From Desulfuromonadaceae bacterium (GTDB taxonomy: Bacteria > Desulfobacterota > Desulfuromonadia > Desulfuromonadales > Desulfuromonadaceae): a DNA stretch of 64,000 nt. The translations under genes were made by a program, and so were the position numbers. The stretch spans positions 33,381 to 97,380 of the forward strand of contig JAFGXV010000001.1 of assembly GCA_016936455.1 (NCBI GenBank), given 5' to 3'. The notes beneath the pieces are model-generated. The model did no database searches, was not told where the DNA came from, and saw nothing but the letters and a program-made list of their open reading frames with translations. This document shows positions 1-9,261 of the stretch, in pieces; the first letter of the stretch is position 1, and the number at the start of each line of letters is the position of its first letter.

Positions 1-1725
1 GCGCAATGAATTGATCAGATAGAGCGGGGTCTGTGCTGTCAGCTGCTCGCTGCGGATAACCCCTTCAACGATGCGCCCCGCTTCGAGCAGTTCCCGACGC
101 AACACCCCGGGCAGCAAGCCGCATTCAAGCGCTGGCGTCACCCAGCGGCCGCCAAGATAGGCCACCACATTGGCCATGGTTGACTCCGTCACTTCGCCCC
201 GCTCGTTGATCAACAGCGCATCATCCGCCGGCGCCACGGCCTCATGCCACTGCTGATAGCGCTGGCGATCATCCGTCTTATGACGCAAAAGCGGATCATC
301 GTGACGCACCGCCCCATGCAAGCGCTTCAGCACCAGTGGTTGTGTGGAAATCGCTGGAGCGTAGGGGTAAAACTGGACCTCCAGTTCGCCGCAGGATGCC
401 AGCAGGCAGCGGACCCGATACCAGCCGGGCGAGCGGCGTGACGCGGTATCGATGAGCTGTTGGCGCAACGCATAACGCTCAAACGGATAGCCGAAAAAAG
501 CAGCGCTGCGCTGCAGGCGATCGAGATGACCGTCGAGCCGCTGGAAGCCGGAATCGGGGCGCCACAGCAGGGTTTCCAGCAACCGAAACGGTTCGATCCC
601 CGGCAGGACACGGGCCTTGATCCGCGTTTCACGATATTCATCCCCGGCCTGCGAATCCCACACGATCCCGCCGCCCACGCCATAGCTCACTCTTTTGTGC
701 CGGCGATCCACCAGCGCGGTGCGGATGGCGACACTGAATTGACTCCGCCCTTGCGGCGTCACCAGTCCGATGGCCCCGGTGTAGATGCCGCGCGGGCTGG
801 TCTCCAGCTCACGGATCAGCTCCATCGTCCGCACCTTGGGCGCGCCGGTGATCGAGGCACAGGGGAACAGCGCCGCGAACTGCTGCTCCAATCCGGCACC
901 CGGCAACAGCCGAGCGCTCAACGGCGTGGTCAGCTGCCACAGGGTGGGATAGCGCTCGACACGGCACAACTCCTCCACCCTCACGCTGCCGGTTTCGGCA
1001 ATGCGTCCGATATCGTTACGCAGCATATCGACGATCATCAGGTTTTCCGCCCGGTTTTTACTGCTGCTGAGCAACTGACGGCGCTGGCGCTCATCCTCTC
1101 TCTCATCGCGGCCGCGCGGAGCGGTGCCCTTCATCGGCCGCGCACGGATGATCGGAGGATCGACGGCAAAAAACAGTTCCGGTGAGGCGGAGCAGATCAC
1201 CTGCTCGCCCAGATCGATATAGGCGCCATAGCGCCCCTGCTGCCGGCACTGCAGATAAAGGAACAGCGTCCACGGATCGATCTCGCCCTCGGCACACAAG
1301 CGATAGGTGTAGTTGATCTGGTAGCTGTCGCCGGAGGCAATAGCCTGCTTGATGCGCTCGATGGCGTTTCGGTAGGCCTCGGGTGTCACATCGGCCCGCC
1401 AGCAGAGTTGCGGGAACGCAGCGCTACACTGCGGCAACAACGCCGGCTGGGGCCGCTCATAGCCGGCAAACCAAGCCAGCGGCAGTGCCTCATCCCGCAC
1501 CCGCGGCATGGCCGGGTCAAACGCGGCCGCCGCCTCATAACAGACAAAGCCCACCGCATACAGTCCCCGGCGCACCCACTCATCCACTTGGCGCAGGACA
1601 GGACGTACCTCGTCATGGCACGTGCAGGAAAGCAGCTGTTGCGGCTGCTCAAAACGCCACCACTCGCCGCTGTCACCCAGCTGCAGCCAAACGGGAGCGT
1701 TGGGGGGACATTCATTCATGGCCAT
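1..1725 (-). CDS. pabB: Aminodeoxychorismate synthase component I / aminodeoxychorismate lyase fusion (partial)
   Basis: Makes p-aminobenzoate for folate: the PabB part aminates chorismate (with a PabA glutaminase encoded elsewhere) and the PabC part releases pyruvate using PLP. The frame is open for 575 codons from the ATG at 1725 (second in-frame ATG at 1719, no clear ribosome site for either) to the window edge, with no stop seen. Chorismate-binding motifs are RPMKGT near residue 198, whose Lys is typical of PabB, and ASITGAPK near residue 290. From about residue 380 it reads as a branched-chain aminotransferase-like fold with the HKT motif carrying the likely PLP lysine. The last visible residues, YLINSLR, belong to the PabC C terminus, so only a few residues are missing. 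It is last in a recQ-esterase-pabBC cluster. Confidence 0.9.
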   Translation of the reverse strand, partial: MAMNECPPNAPVWLQLGDSGEWWRFEQPQQLLSCTCHDEVRPVLRQVDEWVRRGLYAVGFVCYEAAAAFDPAMPRVRDEALPLAWFAGYERPQPALLPQCSAAFPQLCWRADVTPEAYRNAIERIKQAIASGDSYQINYTYRLCAEGEIDPWTLFLYLQCRQQGRYGAYIDLGEQVICSASPELFFAVDPPIIRARPMKGTAPRGRDEREDERQRRQLLSSSKNRAENLMIVDMLRNDIGRIAETGSVRVEELCRVERYPTLWQLTTPLSARLLPGAGLEQQFAALFPCASITGAPKVRTMELIRELETSPRGIYTGAIGLVTPQGRSQFSVAIRTALVDRRHKRVSYGVGGGIVWDSQAGDEYRETRIKARVLPGIEPFRLLETLLWRPDSGFQRLDGHLDRLQRSAAFFGYPFERYALRQQLIDTASRRSPGWYRVRCLLASCGELEVQFYPYAPAISTQPLVLKRLHGAVRHDDPLLRHKTDDRQRYQQWHEAVAPADDALLINERGEVTESTMANVVAYLGGRWVTPALECGLLPGVLRRELLEAGRIVEGVIRSEQLTAQTPLYLINSLR

Positions 1726-1748
1726 CAGCCGACTTCGCTTATCATCGG

Positions 1749-2363
1749 TCAGAGCGCACCATGGTGGGTCAGCCGTTCATGGATTGCCCCGGCCAACGCC
1801 CGGTATCCTTCGGTATTGAGATGGATCAAGTCCGACTTGTAGCCCGGCGTGCGCAGCAAGCTATAGACCAGCTCCTCATCGAAAACCAGAGCATACTGCT
1901 TGGCCAGTTCAGCATAAAAAGAAGGAACGCCAACCAGCATGTTCTTACTCGGCACGCCGAGCAGCACCACCTGGGCGCCATGCTGCTGGGCCAGTTCAAT
2001 CATCGCCGCCAGATCGTTCTTGATGGCTGCGTGATCGCGGTCGCGCAGCAGGTCATTGCCCCCTTCGAGCAGAATGACCAGTTGCGGTTGGTACTCGTCG
2101 AGAACCGTAGTCAGACGCTGGCGACCGCCGGAAGTCTCTTCACCGGAAATTCCGGCGTTGACCACCCGCCGCCCACTGAGTTGTTCCAGCACTGCGGGAT
2201 AACTTTGAGACGGGTCTGCACCGACCCCCACGGTCAGGCTATCGCCGAAGGCGAGAATGACAGCGTCCAGCGCAATCGGCTTCAGCTCGGGTTGGCTGCA
2301 GCCGCCCAGCAGCGCCATGCCACACAACAGCAACATGAATCCGGCATGCAGAATTTGGGTCAT
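1749..2363 (-). CDS. GDSL/SGNH-family esterase lipoprotein, TesA-like
   Basis: Predicted arylesterase/lysophospholipase acting outside the inner membrane. The 204-residue product starts with a lipoprotein signal ending LLGGC (Cys22). All four SGNH blocks are visible: GDSLTVG with the nucleophilic Ser, NAGISGE with the oxyanion Gly, EGGNDLL with the Asn, and DLIHLNTEGY with the catalytic Asp and His near the C terminus. It lies 15 bases after recQ and 23 bases before pabBC, so the three are probably co-transcribed. The family is promiscuous, so the natural substrate cannot be read from sequence. Confidence 0.88.
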   Translation of the reverse strand: MTQILHAGFMLLLCGMALLGGCSQPELKPIALDAVILAFGDSLTVGVGADPSQSYPAVLEQLSGRRVVNAGISGEETSGGRQRLTTVLDEYQPQLVILLEGGNDLLRDRDHAAIKNDLAAMIELAQQHGAQVVLLGVPSKNMLVGVPSFYAELAKQYALVFDEELVYSLLRTPGYKSDLIHLNTEGYRALAGAIHERLTHHGAL

Positions 2364-2378
2364 GAGATCGTTCCTTTG

Positions 2379-4235
2379 TCAGTCATGGCATCCATCGCCC
2401 TGGTCCATGCAGTACTGCTCGATGGCCGCGATAAAACGACGACCGTAACGGCTCATCTTGTGTTTGCCGACACCATTGATGGCCAGCATCTCCTTTTCGT
2501 CCATAGGCAGGTAAAAGGCCATTTCCATCAGGCTGGCGTCACTGAAGATAACAAAGGGCGGCACGTTCTCTTCCTCGGCCAGCTCCTTGCGTGCTTCACG
2601 CAGAACCTGATAGAGCCGTTCATCGTAATCCAGGTCAATCGCCCGCTTGCGGACCTCTTTTTTGGCGGTGGATTTCAGCCGTGGACGCACCAGCATCAGC
2701 GTTTCCCGGCCAGTCAGAATGATTCGCGCCGCCTCGGTCAGTTTCAGTACCGAATAATTGGCCACATCCTGATGCAGATAGCCCAGATGGATCAGTTGGC
2801 GGATGAGACCGCCCCAGTACTCCTGGCTCTGCGCTGCGCCAATGGCAAAGGTGCTGAGCTGGGTATGGCCCAGATCGACCAGTCTCTGGTTATGGGACCC
2901 CCGCAGCACATCGATCACATGGCCGGCGCCGAAGCGCTGACCGACACGAAACACGCAGGACAGCACCTTCTGGGCATCGACGGTGGCATCGAAACGCTCG
3001 GGCGGGTTCAGGCACATATCGCAGTTGCCGCAATCGCTCTCCAGCTTTTCGCCGAAATAGCCCAGCAGGGCCCGGCGACGGCAGGTCAGCGGTTCGGCGT
3101 AACTGACCATGGCATTGAGCTTGTGCAACTCGATCCGTTTCTGCTCGGCATTGTTCCCCTGCTCGATCAATCCCCGTGCCAGGGCGATATCGCCATAGCC
3201 GAACAACAGCAGGGCTTCGGCCGGCAGGCCGTCGCGCCCGGCGCGGCCGGTCTCCTGGTAATAGCTCTCGATGTTCTTCGGCAAGTCGTAGTGGACAACG
3301 AAGCGCACATTGGGTTTATCGATCCCCATGCCGAAGGCCACCGTGGCCACCACGATCTGCAGCGCATCGCGCGAAAACCGCTCCTGCACCTGGTGACGGG
3401 TGGCATCAGGCAGACCGGCATGATAGGCCGCGGCGTCGAAACCCTGCTGCTGCAGACGCTGGGCGATCTCCTCCACCCGTTTGCGACTCAGGGCGTAGAT
3501 GATACCGGACTCGTCCCGATGACTGTCGAGAAAGGCCAGCAGCTGCTGATGGGGTTTCTGCTTGTCCACCACGCTGTAACGGATATTGGGCCGGTCAAAA
3601 CCGCTGATGAATACATCCTCTTCAGCCAGCTGCAGGCGCCGCAGGATGTCCTGCCGGGTCTGCGGATCGGCCGTCGCCGTCAAGGCAATAAAGGGCAGTT
3701 GGGGAAAACGCTGGCGCAGCTGACCGAGCTCGATATACTCCGGCCGGAAATCGTGTCCCCACTGCGAGACACAGTGGGCCTCGTCCACGGCGATCAGGGC
3801 CAGTGGCACCTGCTCCAGCCGTTCGAGAAAGGCCGGACTCATCAGCCGTTCGGGCGCGACATACAGCAGATCGAGCTGCTGCTGGTGGAAGCGCGCCAGC
3901 ACCTGCCGACTATCCTCGGCATTGAGAGAGGAGTTGTAACAGGCTGCGCGCACACCGTTGGCGACCAGGGCATCCACCTGGTCCTTCATCAGCGAGATCA
4001 GCGGAGAGACCACGATGGCCGTCCCCGGACGACACAGGGCCGGGATCTGGTAGCACAGGGACTTGCCGCCCCCCGTCGGCATCAGCACGAAGGCATTGCG
4101 CCCCGCCAGCAGCCGTTCAATGATGGGCTGTTGCCCGGGGCGAAATTCCCGATAGCCGAAAATAGACTGCAAAACATCAAGGGGTGTTGTCATATCCATC
4201 CGCTGATTGAAGCCAATCGCAAGGCGATTATTCAT
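2379..4235 (-). CDS. recQ: ATP-dependent DNA helicase RecQ
   Basis: 3'-5' superfamily 2 DNA helicase for recombination and fork repair. 618 residues from the ATG at 4235; an ATG at 4199 (product MDMTTPLDVL) is an equally plausible start since neither has a strong ribosome site. Domain order matches full-length RecQ: helicase motif I MPTGGGKS near residue 55, DEAH box followed by the aromatic-rich loop CVSQWGHDFRPEY, QETGRAGRDG motif VI, an RQC zinc module (CRRRALLGYFGE then CGNCDMC), and a C-terminal HRDC domain ending near residue 610. First gene of the short minus-strand cluster. Confidence 0.96.
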   Translation of the reverse strand: MNNRLAIGFNQRMDMTTPLDVLQSIFGYREFRPGQQPIIERLLAGRNAFVLMPTGGGKSLCYQIPALCRPGTAIVVSPLISLMKDQVDALVANGVRAACYNSSLNAEDSRQVLARFHQQQLDLLYVAPERLMSPAFLERLEQVPLALIAVDEAHCVSQWGHDFRPEYIELGQLRQRFPQLPFIALTATADPQTRQDILRRLQLAEEDVFISGFDRPNIRYSVVDKQKPHQQLLAFLDSHRDESGIIYALSRKRVEEIAQRLQQQGFDAAAYHAGLPDATRHQVQERFSRDALQIVVATVAFGMGIDKPNVRFVVHYDLPKNIESYYQETGRAGRDGLPAEALLLFGYGDIALARGLIEQGNNAEQKRIELHKLNAMVSYAEPLTCRRRALLGYFGEKLESDCGNCDMCLNPPERFDATVDAQKVLSCVFRVGQRFGAGHVIDVLRGSHNQRLVDLGHTQLSTFAIGAAQSQEYWGGLIRQLIHLGYLHQDVANYSVLKLTEAARIILTGRETLMLVRPRLKSTAKKEVRKRAIDLDYDERLYQVLREARKELAEEENVPPFVIFSDASLMEMAFYLPMDEKEMLAINGVGKHKMSRYGRRFIAAIEQYCMDQGDGCHD

Positions 4236-4316
4236 AAAGTCGTCAGTCTACAACAAACAGTCCCGGAAAGAGAACGAAATGGCTGAAAACTTTTCCCACC
4301 CGACAAGATCAAACAG

Positions 4317-4340
4317 AAAAAGCCCCTGAAATTCAGGGGC
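4317..4340 (-). terminator. Intrinsic terminator of the glnB-glnA operon
   Basis: An 8-bp perfect stem (GCCCCTGA at 4322-4329, complement at 4333-4340) with a 3-base loop is followed on the minus strand by five T residues. It lies 51 bases past the glnA stop and before recQ. A T-run also follows on the plus strand, so it could work in both directions. Confidence 0.88.
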
Positions 4341-4391
4341 TTTTTCTGCATACACAATTTCACAGCTGCTGCGTGGTACGCAGCGTAATGA

Positions 4392-5801
4392 TTAACAGTC
4401 GAAGTACAATGCGAACTCTTCGGGGCAGGGACGCATGCGAACCGCATCCACTTCAGCCTGTTTCTTGTAGCTGATCCACATATCGATAACGTCCTCGGTG
4501 AAGACATCGCCCTTGAGCAGGAAGTCGTGGTCTTCACGCAGGCAGTTGAGGGCTTCTTCCAGGGTGCCGGCCACACACGGAATGTCTTTCAGCTCCTCGG
4601 GGGACAGACCGTAGATGTCCTTGTCCAGCGGCTGGCCCGGATCAATCTTGTTCTCGATACCGTCCAGACCGGCCATCAGCTGGGCAGCGAAGGCCAGGTA
4701 ACCGTTGGCCGCCGCATCCGGGGTACGGTATTCAACGCGCTTGGCTTTCTCGTTGCTGGTGACCGGGATACGCAGGGAAGCGGAACGGTTACGGTTGGAG
4801 TAAGCCAGGTTAACCGGTGCTTCATAACCGGGCACCAGACGTTTGTAGGAGTTGGTGGTCGGGTTGGTGAAGGCACACAGAGCCTTGGCGTGCTTCATGA
4901 TACCGCCAATGTAGTACATGGCCGTTTTGGACAGACCGCCGTAGCCATCGCCGGCAAACAGGTTTTTGCCGTCTTTCCACAGGGACTGGTGGCAATGCAT
5001 GCCGGAGCCGTTGTCACCGAAGAGCGGCTTGGGCATGAAGGTCAGGGTCTTGCCGTTGCGAACCGCAACGTTTTTCATGACGTACTTGAACCACTGCAGG
5101 TTGTCACCCATGTTCAGCAGGGAGTCAAAACGCATATCGATTTCGATCTGGCCGCCGGTGGCGACTTCGTGGTGGCCGCACTCGATGTGCAGACCAACTT
5201 CCTGCAGCACGGTCATCATTTCGTTGCGCAGGTCAACCATGGAGTCGGTCGGCGCACAGGGGAAGTAGCCTTCTTTGTGACGGGGCTTGTAGCCGAGGTT
5301 CGGATATTCCTGACGGCCGGTATTCCAGATCCCTTCGACGGAGTCAACCGCATAGAACGACTGATTGGTGCTGGACTCGTAACGGATATCGTCAAATACA
5401 AAGCACTCGGGCTCCGGACCGAAGTAAGCGGTATCGGCAATGCCGGTGGACTTCAGGTAGGCTTCCGCTTTCTGGGCGATGAAACGGGGGTCGCGGGTAT
5501 AGCCTTCGCGGGTGATCGGGTCAACGATATTACAGATCAGGCTCAGGGTGGTCATCTCGATGAACGGATCGATCTTGGCCGTGGTGGGGTCCGGCAGAAT
5601 CAGCATGTCGGAGTTGTGAATCGGCTGCCAGCCACGGATCGAAGAACCGTCGAAACCGATCCCGTCTTCAAAGATATCTTCGCTGAACTCGCGGATAGGC
5701 GTAACAAAATGCTGCCAGATACCGACGAAATCGAGGAATTTGTAATCAACAAATTGACAATCGTTGTCCTGGGCAAACTTGACGACTTCTACAGGTGTCA
5801 T
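4392..5801 (-). CDS. glnA: Glutamine synthetase, type I
   Basis: Condenses glutamate, ammonia and ATP into glutamine; central to nitrogen assimilation. The start is the ATG at 5801: AAGGAG lies about 10 bases upstream, and the product [13 protein letters not shown] matches the family N terminus at 469 residues, the usual length. Visible motifs are DGSSIRGW, the ATP-binding [14 protein letters not shown], and the adenylylation loop [14 protein letters not shown], which places the modifiable Tyr at residue 397 as in the E. coli enzyme. This points to a GSI-beta type controlled by GlnE adenylylation. It follows glnB with a 96-base gap containing a hairpin and is probably transcribed from the sigma-54 promoter upstream of glnB. 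Confidence 0.97.
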   Translation of the reverse strand: MTPVEVVKFAQDNDCQFVDYKFLDFVGIWQHFVTPIREFSEDIFEDGIGFDGSSIRGWQPIHNSDMLILPDPTTAKIDPFIEMTTLSLICNIVDPITREGYTRDPRFIAQKAEAYLKSTGIADTAYFGPEPECFVFDDIRYESSTNQSFYAVDSVEGIWNTGRQEYPNLGYKPRHKEGYFPCAPTDSMVDLRNEMMTVLQEVGLHIECGHHEVATGGQIEIDMRFDSLLNMGDNLQWFKYVMKNVAVRNGKTLTFMPKPLFGDNGSGMHCHQSLWKDGKNLFAGDGYGGLSKTAMYYIGGIMKHAKALCAFTNPTTNSYKRLVPGYEAPVNLAYSNRNRSASLRIPVTSNEKAKRVEYRTPDAAANGYLAFAAQLMAGLDGIENKIDPGQPLDKDIYGLSPEELKDIPCVAGTLEEALNCLREDHDFLLKGDVFTEDVIDMWISYKKQAEVDAVRMRPCPEEFALYFDC

Positions 5802-5842
5802 GTGCGTCTTTCTCCTTACTCGGGTTGATGAATCTAAATGGT

Positions 5843-5859
5843 GTCGATACACTATCGAC
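5843..5859 (-). other. Perfect inverted repeat between glnB and glnA
   Basis: GTCGATA, a 3-base spacer and its exact complement form a 7-3-7 dyad 41 bases upstream of the glnA start. There is no T-run, so it is not an obvious terminator. It could be an mRNA processing hairpin or an operator for glnA. Confidence 0.5.
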
Positions 5860-5897
5860 GCTATTATGTACGAATAAATCCAGCCTGACAGGGTTAT

Positions 5898-6272
<375 letters not shown>

Positions 6273-6313
6273 TCAGTTCAGGTGTTAAGCGCCAAAATCG
6301 TTTCCTCCTGTAA

Positions 6314-6329
6314 AGCAAGGACCTTGCCA
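6314..6329 (-). promoter_or_regulatory. Sigma-54 promoter for glnB-glnA
   Basis: The minus strand reads TGGCAAGGTCCTTGCT, which matches the -24/-12 consensus TGGCAC-N5-TTGCA/T in 15-base register with invariant GG and GC at correct spacing. The start of transcription would fall near 6302, about 65 bases before glnB. Upstream, at 6351-6366, is an inverted repeat CGCAA-N6-TTGCG that might bind an NtrC-type activator, although it is closer to the promoter than usual. Confidence 0.8.
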
Positions 6330-6482
6330 AAAAACAGGCAGTTCTTAAAGCGCAATAAGTGTTGCGTAAAAACAGTGGGTTAACAGTTCGGCATACAATG
6401 ATGTGCTAAAATACTGATCTTTTTTGCCCGCCAATCCACCAACAGATGCCCACGTTTAAAGCAGCGAGCGGCACAAAACTGC

Positions 6483-7031
6483 CTATTTTTTAGACTCAGC
6501 CTGATACCGCTTCCAGCGTTGCCACTCCTGCTCGAAATTGGGCGTCAAGGTGCCACTACCCAGGGCAGCGTCAATCTCCTGCGCTGACCAATAGCGCACA
6601 GCTTCAATTTCATCCTCGGCGAAATGAATTTTTCCATCGTAGCACAAAAAATAGGTCATTACATTTTCCGATTCCACGTCATTGCGCATCTGCGATGGAT
6701 AGAGAGGCTGCAATGCCCCCTGCTCGATTCCCAGCTCCTCTTTCATTTCACGGTACGCCGCTGTGAGATAGTCCTCACCCGGATCGAGATGGCCTCCGAC
6801 ACTGGTATCCCAGCGACCGGGCTGGATATCCTTAGTGCGGGCCCGCTTCTGTAACAGCAGGCGGCCGGCCGGATCAAAAATCAGAACATGCGCCACCCGG
6901 TGCACCAGAGAAGGATTCCCATGGCATTCTGAACGCCGCCGCAATCCGATCACCCGATCCTGTTCGTCAACGATTTCAAAAAACTGATCTGCCACGTGCT
7001 TCACTTGCTTCCCATCCCGGTCATCCCCCAT
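6483..7031 (-). CDS. NUDIX hydrolase, YfcD/IPP-isomerase-like
   Basis: Hydrolase of a nucleoside diphosphate linked to another moiety; exact substrate unknown. 182 residues. The Nudix box is intact as GHLDPGED followed by REMKEELGI near residues 79-101, and the preceding segment VHRVAHVLIFDPAGRLLLQKR resembles the YfcD and isopentenyl-diphosphate isomerase-like subgroup. The cysteine and the complete metal-site pattern of true IPP isomerases are not evident, so a Nudix hydrolase is preferred. Its stop lies about 150 bases upstream of the glnB promoter, with no terminator between them. Confidence 0.85.
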   Translation of the reverse strand: MGDDRDGKQVKHVADQFFEIVDEQDRVIGLRRRSECHGNPSLVHRVAHVLIFDPAGRLLLQKRARTKDIQPGRWDTSVGGHLDPGEDYLTAAYREMKEELGIEQGALQPLYPSQMRNDVESENVMTYFLCYDGKIHFAEDEIEAVRYWSAQEIDAALGSGTLTPNFEQEWQRWKRYQAESKK

Positions 7032-7212
7032 GCAGATATCCTTTCCAGCTCATTCACTCGCCTGACTACACTGCCTGAACCGATGCGGATTTTCAATCCA
7101 TTGGTCAACTTTACCTTGCATCCCGGCTAATAAATATACGAGTATCCCCACAGTTCTTGCCGAAAAATCAATTTCTTTACCCCTATTTTGTCACCAGACA
7201 GGTTATCCGCCC

Positions 7213-7866
7213 ATGAAACGTTTTTACCAGAAACCCTGGTTTTTTTATGCGTTCCCCTTTCTCGTGTCCCTGACCCTCTCCGAAGCGACCGTCTATCTGA
7301 CAAACTGGCAGCATCAACTGTTTGTCGCCCGCATTCTGCTTACTGCCGGCTTACTATGGACTTTGCGCAAAAAATTTTCCCCCGTCCTTCAAACCGCACT
7401 CGGCGGCCGGGATCTGCTCACGGCCCTGTTGACAGCCAGCATCGTCGCCGCAATCTGGTTTATCGTCTTAGAAAATGATCCGTCAACCGTCCGGCCACTG
7501 ATCTTTCCCGCACAATGGCCGCCGCCGCTGGTCATGACGATCACGCCCCTGCTGGCGCTGGGCTACAGTTTTGTTCTGCCCATACTGGAAGAACTGTTCT
7601 GGCGCTCCTTCATGCTGCGCTATCTGATTGATGCCGACTTTTCTTCTGTACCGCTGGGGCACTTTCAAGCCTTTTCCTTTTTCGGCGTCGCAGCTCTCAC
7701 CGCACTGCCCTCGCATCAGGCCATTGTTCCCGTCGCACTGAGCGCCGCGATTTACAATCTGATCCTGATCTGGCGTAAAAACCTTCGCTGTTGTATAGTA
7801 GCTCACATTCTGGCCAACACGCTGGTTGCGGGTTTTCTACTCTACCGCGGCCAGATCTGGTATTGA
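7213..7866 (+). CDS. CPBP/CAAX-type intramembrane glutamic protease
   Basis: Probable membrane-embedded protease of the ABI (CPBP) family, 217 residues with six to seven hydrophobic segments. Motif 1 is EELFWRSF (about residues 134-141) with the paired Glu and downstream Arg; motif 2 is the His in LPSHQA (about 167); motif 3 is AHILAN with His and Asn (about 196-201). The EELFWRS version is typical of the CAAX-protease-related branch found near exosortase-like systems, but no exosortase is visible in this window. No strong ribosome site precedes the ATG. Function beyond proteolysis cannot be stated. Confidence 0.8.
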   Translation: MKRFYQKPWFFYAFPFLVSLTLSEATVYLTNWQHQLFVARILLTAGLLWTLRKKFSPVLQTALGGRDLLTALLTASIVAAIWFIVLENDPSTVRPLIFPAQWPPPLVMTITPLLALGYSFVLPILEELFWRSFMLRYLIDADFSSVPLGHFQAFSFFGVAALTALPSHQAIVPVALSAAIYNLILIWRKNLRCCIVAHILANTLVAGFLLYRGQIWY

Positions 7867-7901
7867 CCCCTGAATTCGCTGTGCACCCCAGAGGCATGCC
7901 C

Positions 7902-8735
7902 ATGGATCACAAGCCACTCACCCATGAAAATTATGTTCCGGATCAGCTCTATCAGATCCCGTTGAACCAGCTGCAACCGGACCCGGATCAGCCGCGCAAA
8001 CACTTTTCCGAAGAGGCGCTGGAGGAACTGACAAAAACCATCCTGGAACACGGCATCCTTCAGCCCGTGCTGTTCACCTGTCTGTCCGACGGCCACCTGA
8101 GGCTGATTTCCGGAGAACGCCGCTACCGTGCCGCCCTCAGGGCTGGGCTGATGCATATCCCGGCGATCTACAAACAGCAGGCGAGCCACGCCATCGCCCT
8201 GATTGAAAATATCGTCCGGGAAAATCTCTCGCCGATTGAAGAGGCAGAAGCCATCCAGAAACTGATTGATGAAAAAGTCTGCAGTCAGAAGGATCTCCCG
8301 CAGAAACTGGGCAAAGCCAAGTCGACGATTTCCGAAATCCTCTCGCTCAACCGTCTGCCCGAGGACATCAAAGCGGAATGCCGCACAAACAACCGCATTC
8401 CCCGTGGCATTCTTATCGAAGTCGCCAAGAAGCGCAAACCATCCACCATGCGGACCCTGTATAACCGCTACAAGGAAAAGGGTCTGACGCGTGGCGAGGT
8501 GCGTAAAGTCGCACGAAAACCGCAAGACCGTTCCGCGGCGCAGGACATCGAGCAGGCCATCGCTCAACTCAATCGAAAAATCGAACGGATTTACGAACGC
8601 GGCTTTACCACTCACGAGGAACAGGAACAGATCGAAAGCACTCTTAACGAGCTGAAAAAAGGGATTGAGCTGCGCTTGAAAAAAGGGCGCAAAGGCCCAC
8701 ATGAGTCGTCACAGAATCTTGACTTACTTTTTTAA
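7902..8735 (+). CDS. ParB/RepB/Spo0J-family protein (orphan)
   Basis: DNA-binding protein with a ParB N-terminal CTPase-type domain: IPLNQLQPDPDQPRKHF near the start, then GERRYRAALRAG (the arginine-rich box) and ENIVRENLSPIEEAEA, followed by a helix-turn-helix segment (LPQKLGKAKSTISEILSLN). 277 residues from the ATG at 7902, chosen because GAGG lies seven bases upstream; an ATG at 7896 is also in frame. There is no parA, gidB or visible parS beside it, so it is probably not the main chromosome-partition ParB. A charged C-terminal half replaces the usual dimerisation region. It may be a nucleoid-occlusion-like or plasmid-derived regulator. Confidence 0.82.
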   Translation: MDHKPLTHENYVPDQLYQIPLNQLQPDPDQPRKHFSEEALEELTKTILEHGILQPVLFTCLSDGHLRLISGERRYRAALRAGLMHIPAIYKQQASHAIALIENIVRENLSPIEEAEAIQKLIDEKVCSQKDLPQKLGKAKSTISEILSLNRLPEDIKAECRTNNRIPRGILIEVAKKRKPSTMRTLYNRYKEKGLTRGEVRKVARKPQDRSAAQDIEQAIAQLNRKIERIYERGFTTHEEQEQIESTLNELKKGIELRLKKGRKGPHESSQNLDLLF

Positions 8736-8756
8736 AGTACATTGGAAGAAAAAATC

Positions 8757-9260
8757 ATGAACTATTTAAAACTAGCTATTATTTTCTTTTTCTGTTTTAT
8801 CCTGACTGCCTGCGCGACACCTGAGGAAAAAGAGTACAACCAAGGCGTGGATGCAGAACGGGAAGGTCACTATGATAAGGCCCGCAGCCATTACCTCAAC
8901 ACGCTGGGAATAAACCCCTCCCTGGCTGAAGCCTACCTGAACCTGGGAGCACTGGCGATCAAAGACAAGGATTTCAGTCAGGCGCAGGAATACACCCTGA
9001 AAGCGTTGGAACTGTTCAAGAAAAATCAGACAACGATCGTCAGCGCGACCGTCTGGCAGGACCAGGCAGCACTGGCCTGTAACAACATGGCCTCCATTGT
9101 TTTCCAGCGTGCCAAACAGGCGTATGAGACGGGCCAGGTTGACCTGCAACAGAAAGCCCATGAAGAAGCGAAACAATGGCTGGATAAGGCTGTGGAGTTC
9201 GATCCGGACAACGAGCTGATTCTCAACAACCAGCGCTTCATCCAACTGTGGCCGAACTGA
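8757..9260 (+). CDS. TPR-repeat lipoprotein
   Basis: Exported lipoprotein of 167 residues. Signal sequence MNYLKLAIIFFFCFILTAC has its lipobox Cys at residue 19. Two or three tetratricopeptide-like repeats follow (AEREGHYDKARSHYLNTLGI, then AEAYLNLGALAIKDKDFSQA, and a C-terminal WLDKAVEFDPDN unit), suggesting a scaffold for an envelope complex. The ATG at 8757 is preferred over the upstream TTG at 8742 because GGAAG sits between them at proper spacing. It follows the parB-like gene by 21 bases and precedes a small membrane protein with only one base between. Confidence 0.8.
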   Translation: MNYLKLAIIFFFCFILTACATPEEKEYNQGVDAEREGHYDKARSHYLNTLGINPSLAEAYLNLGALAIKDKDFSQAQEYTLKALELFKKNQTTIVSATVWQDQAALACNNMASIVFQRAKQAYETGQVDLQQKAHEEAKQWLDKAVEFDPDNELILNNQRFIQLWPN

Positions 9261-9261
9261 T

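Noticed and set aside
1383..4286. Very long open frame on the plus strand opposite recQ and the esterase gene
   Set aside because: Composition is unlike a protein and the minus strand carries complete RecQ and SGNH motifs; it is an antisense shadow in GC-rich DNA.
4527..5828. Long plus-strand open frame opposite glnA
   Set aside because: The minus strand encodes complete glutamine synthetase; the antisense product has no recognisable motif.
7902..8735. Canonical chromosome-partition parB
   Set aside because: No parA, gidA/gidB or parS-like palindrome is visible nearby, and the C-terminal half is atypical.
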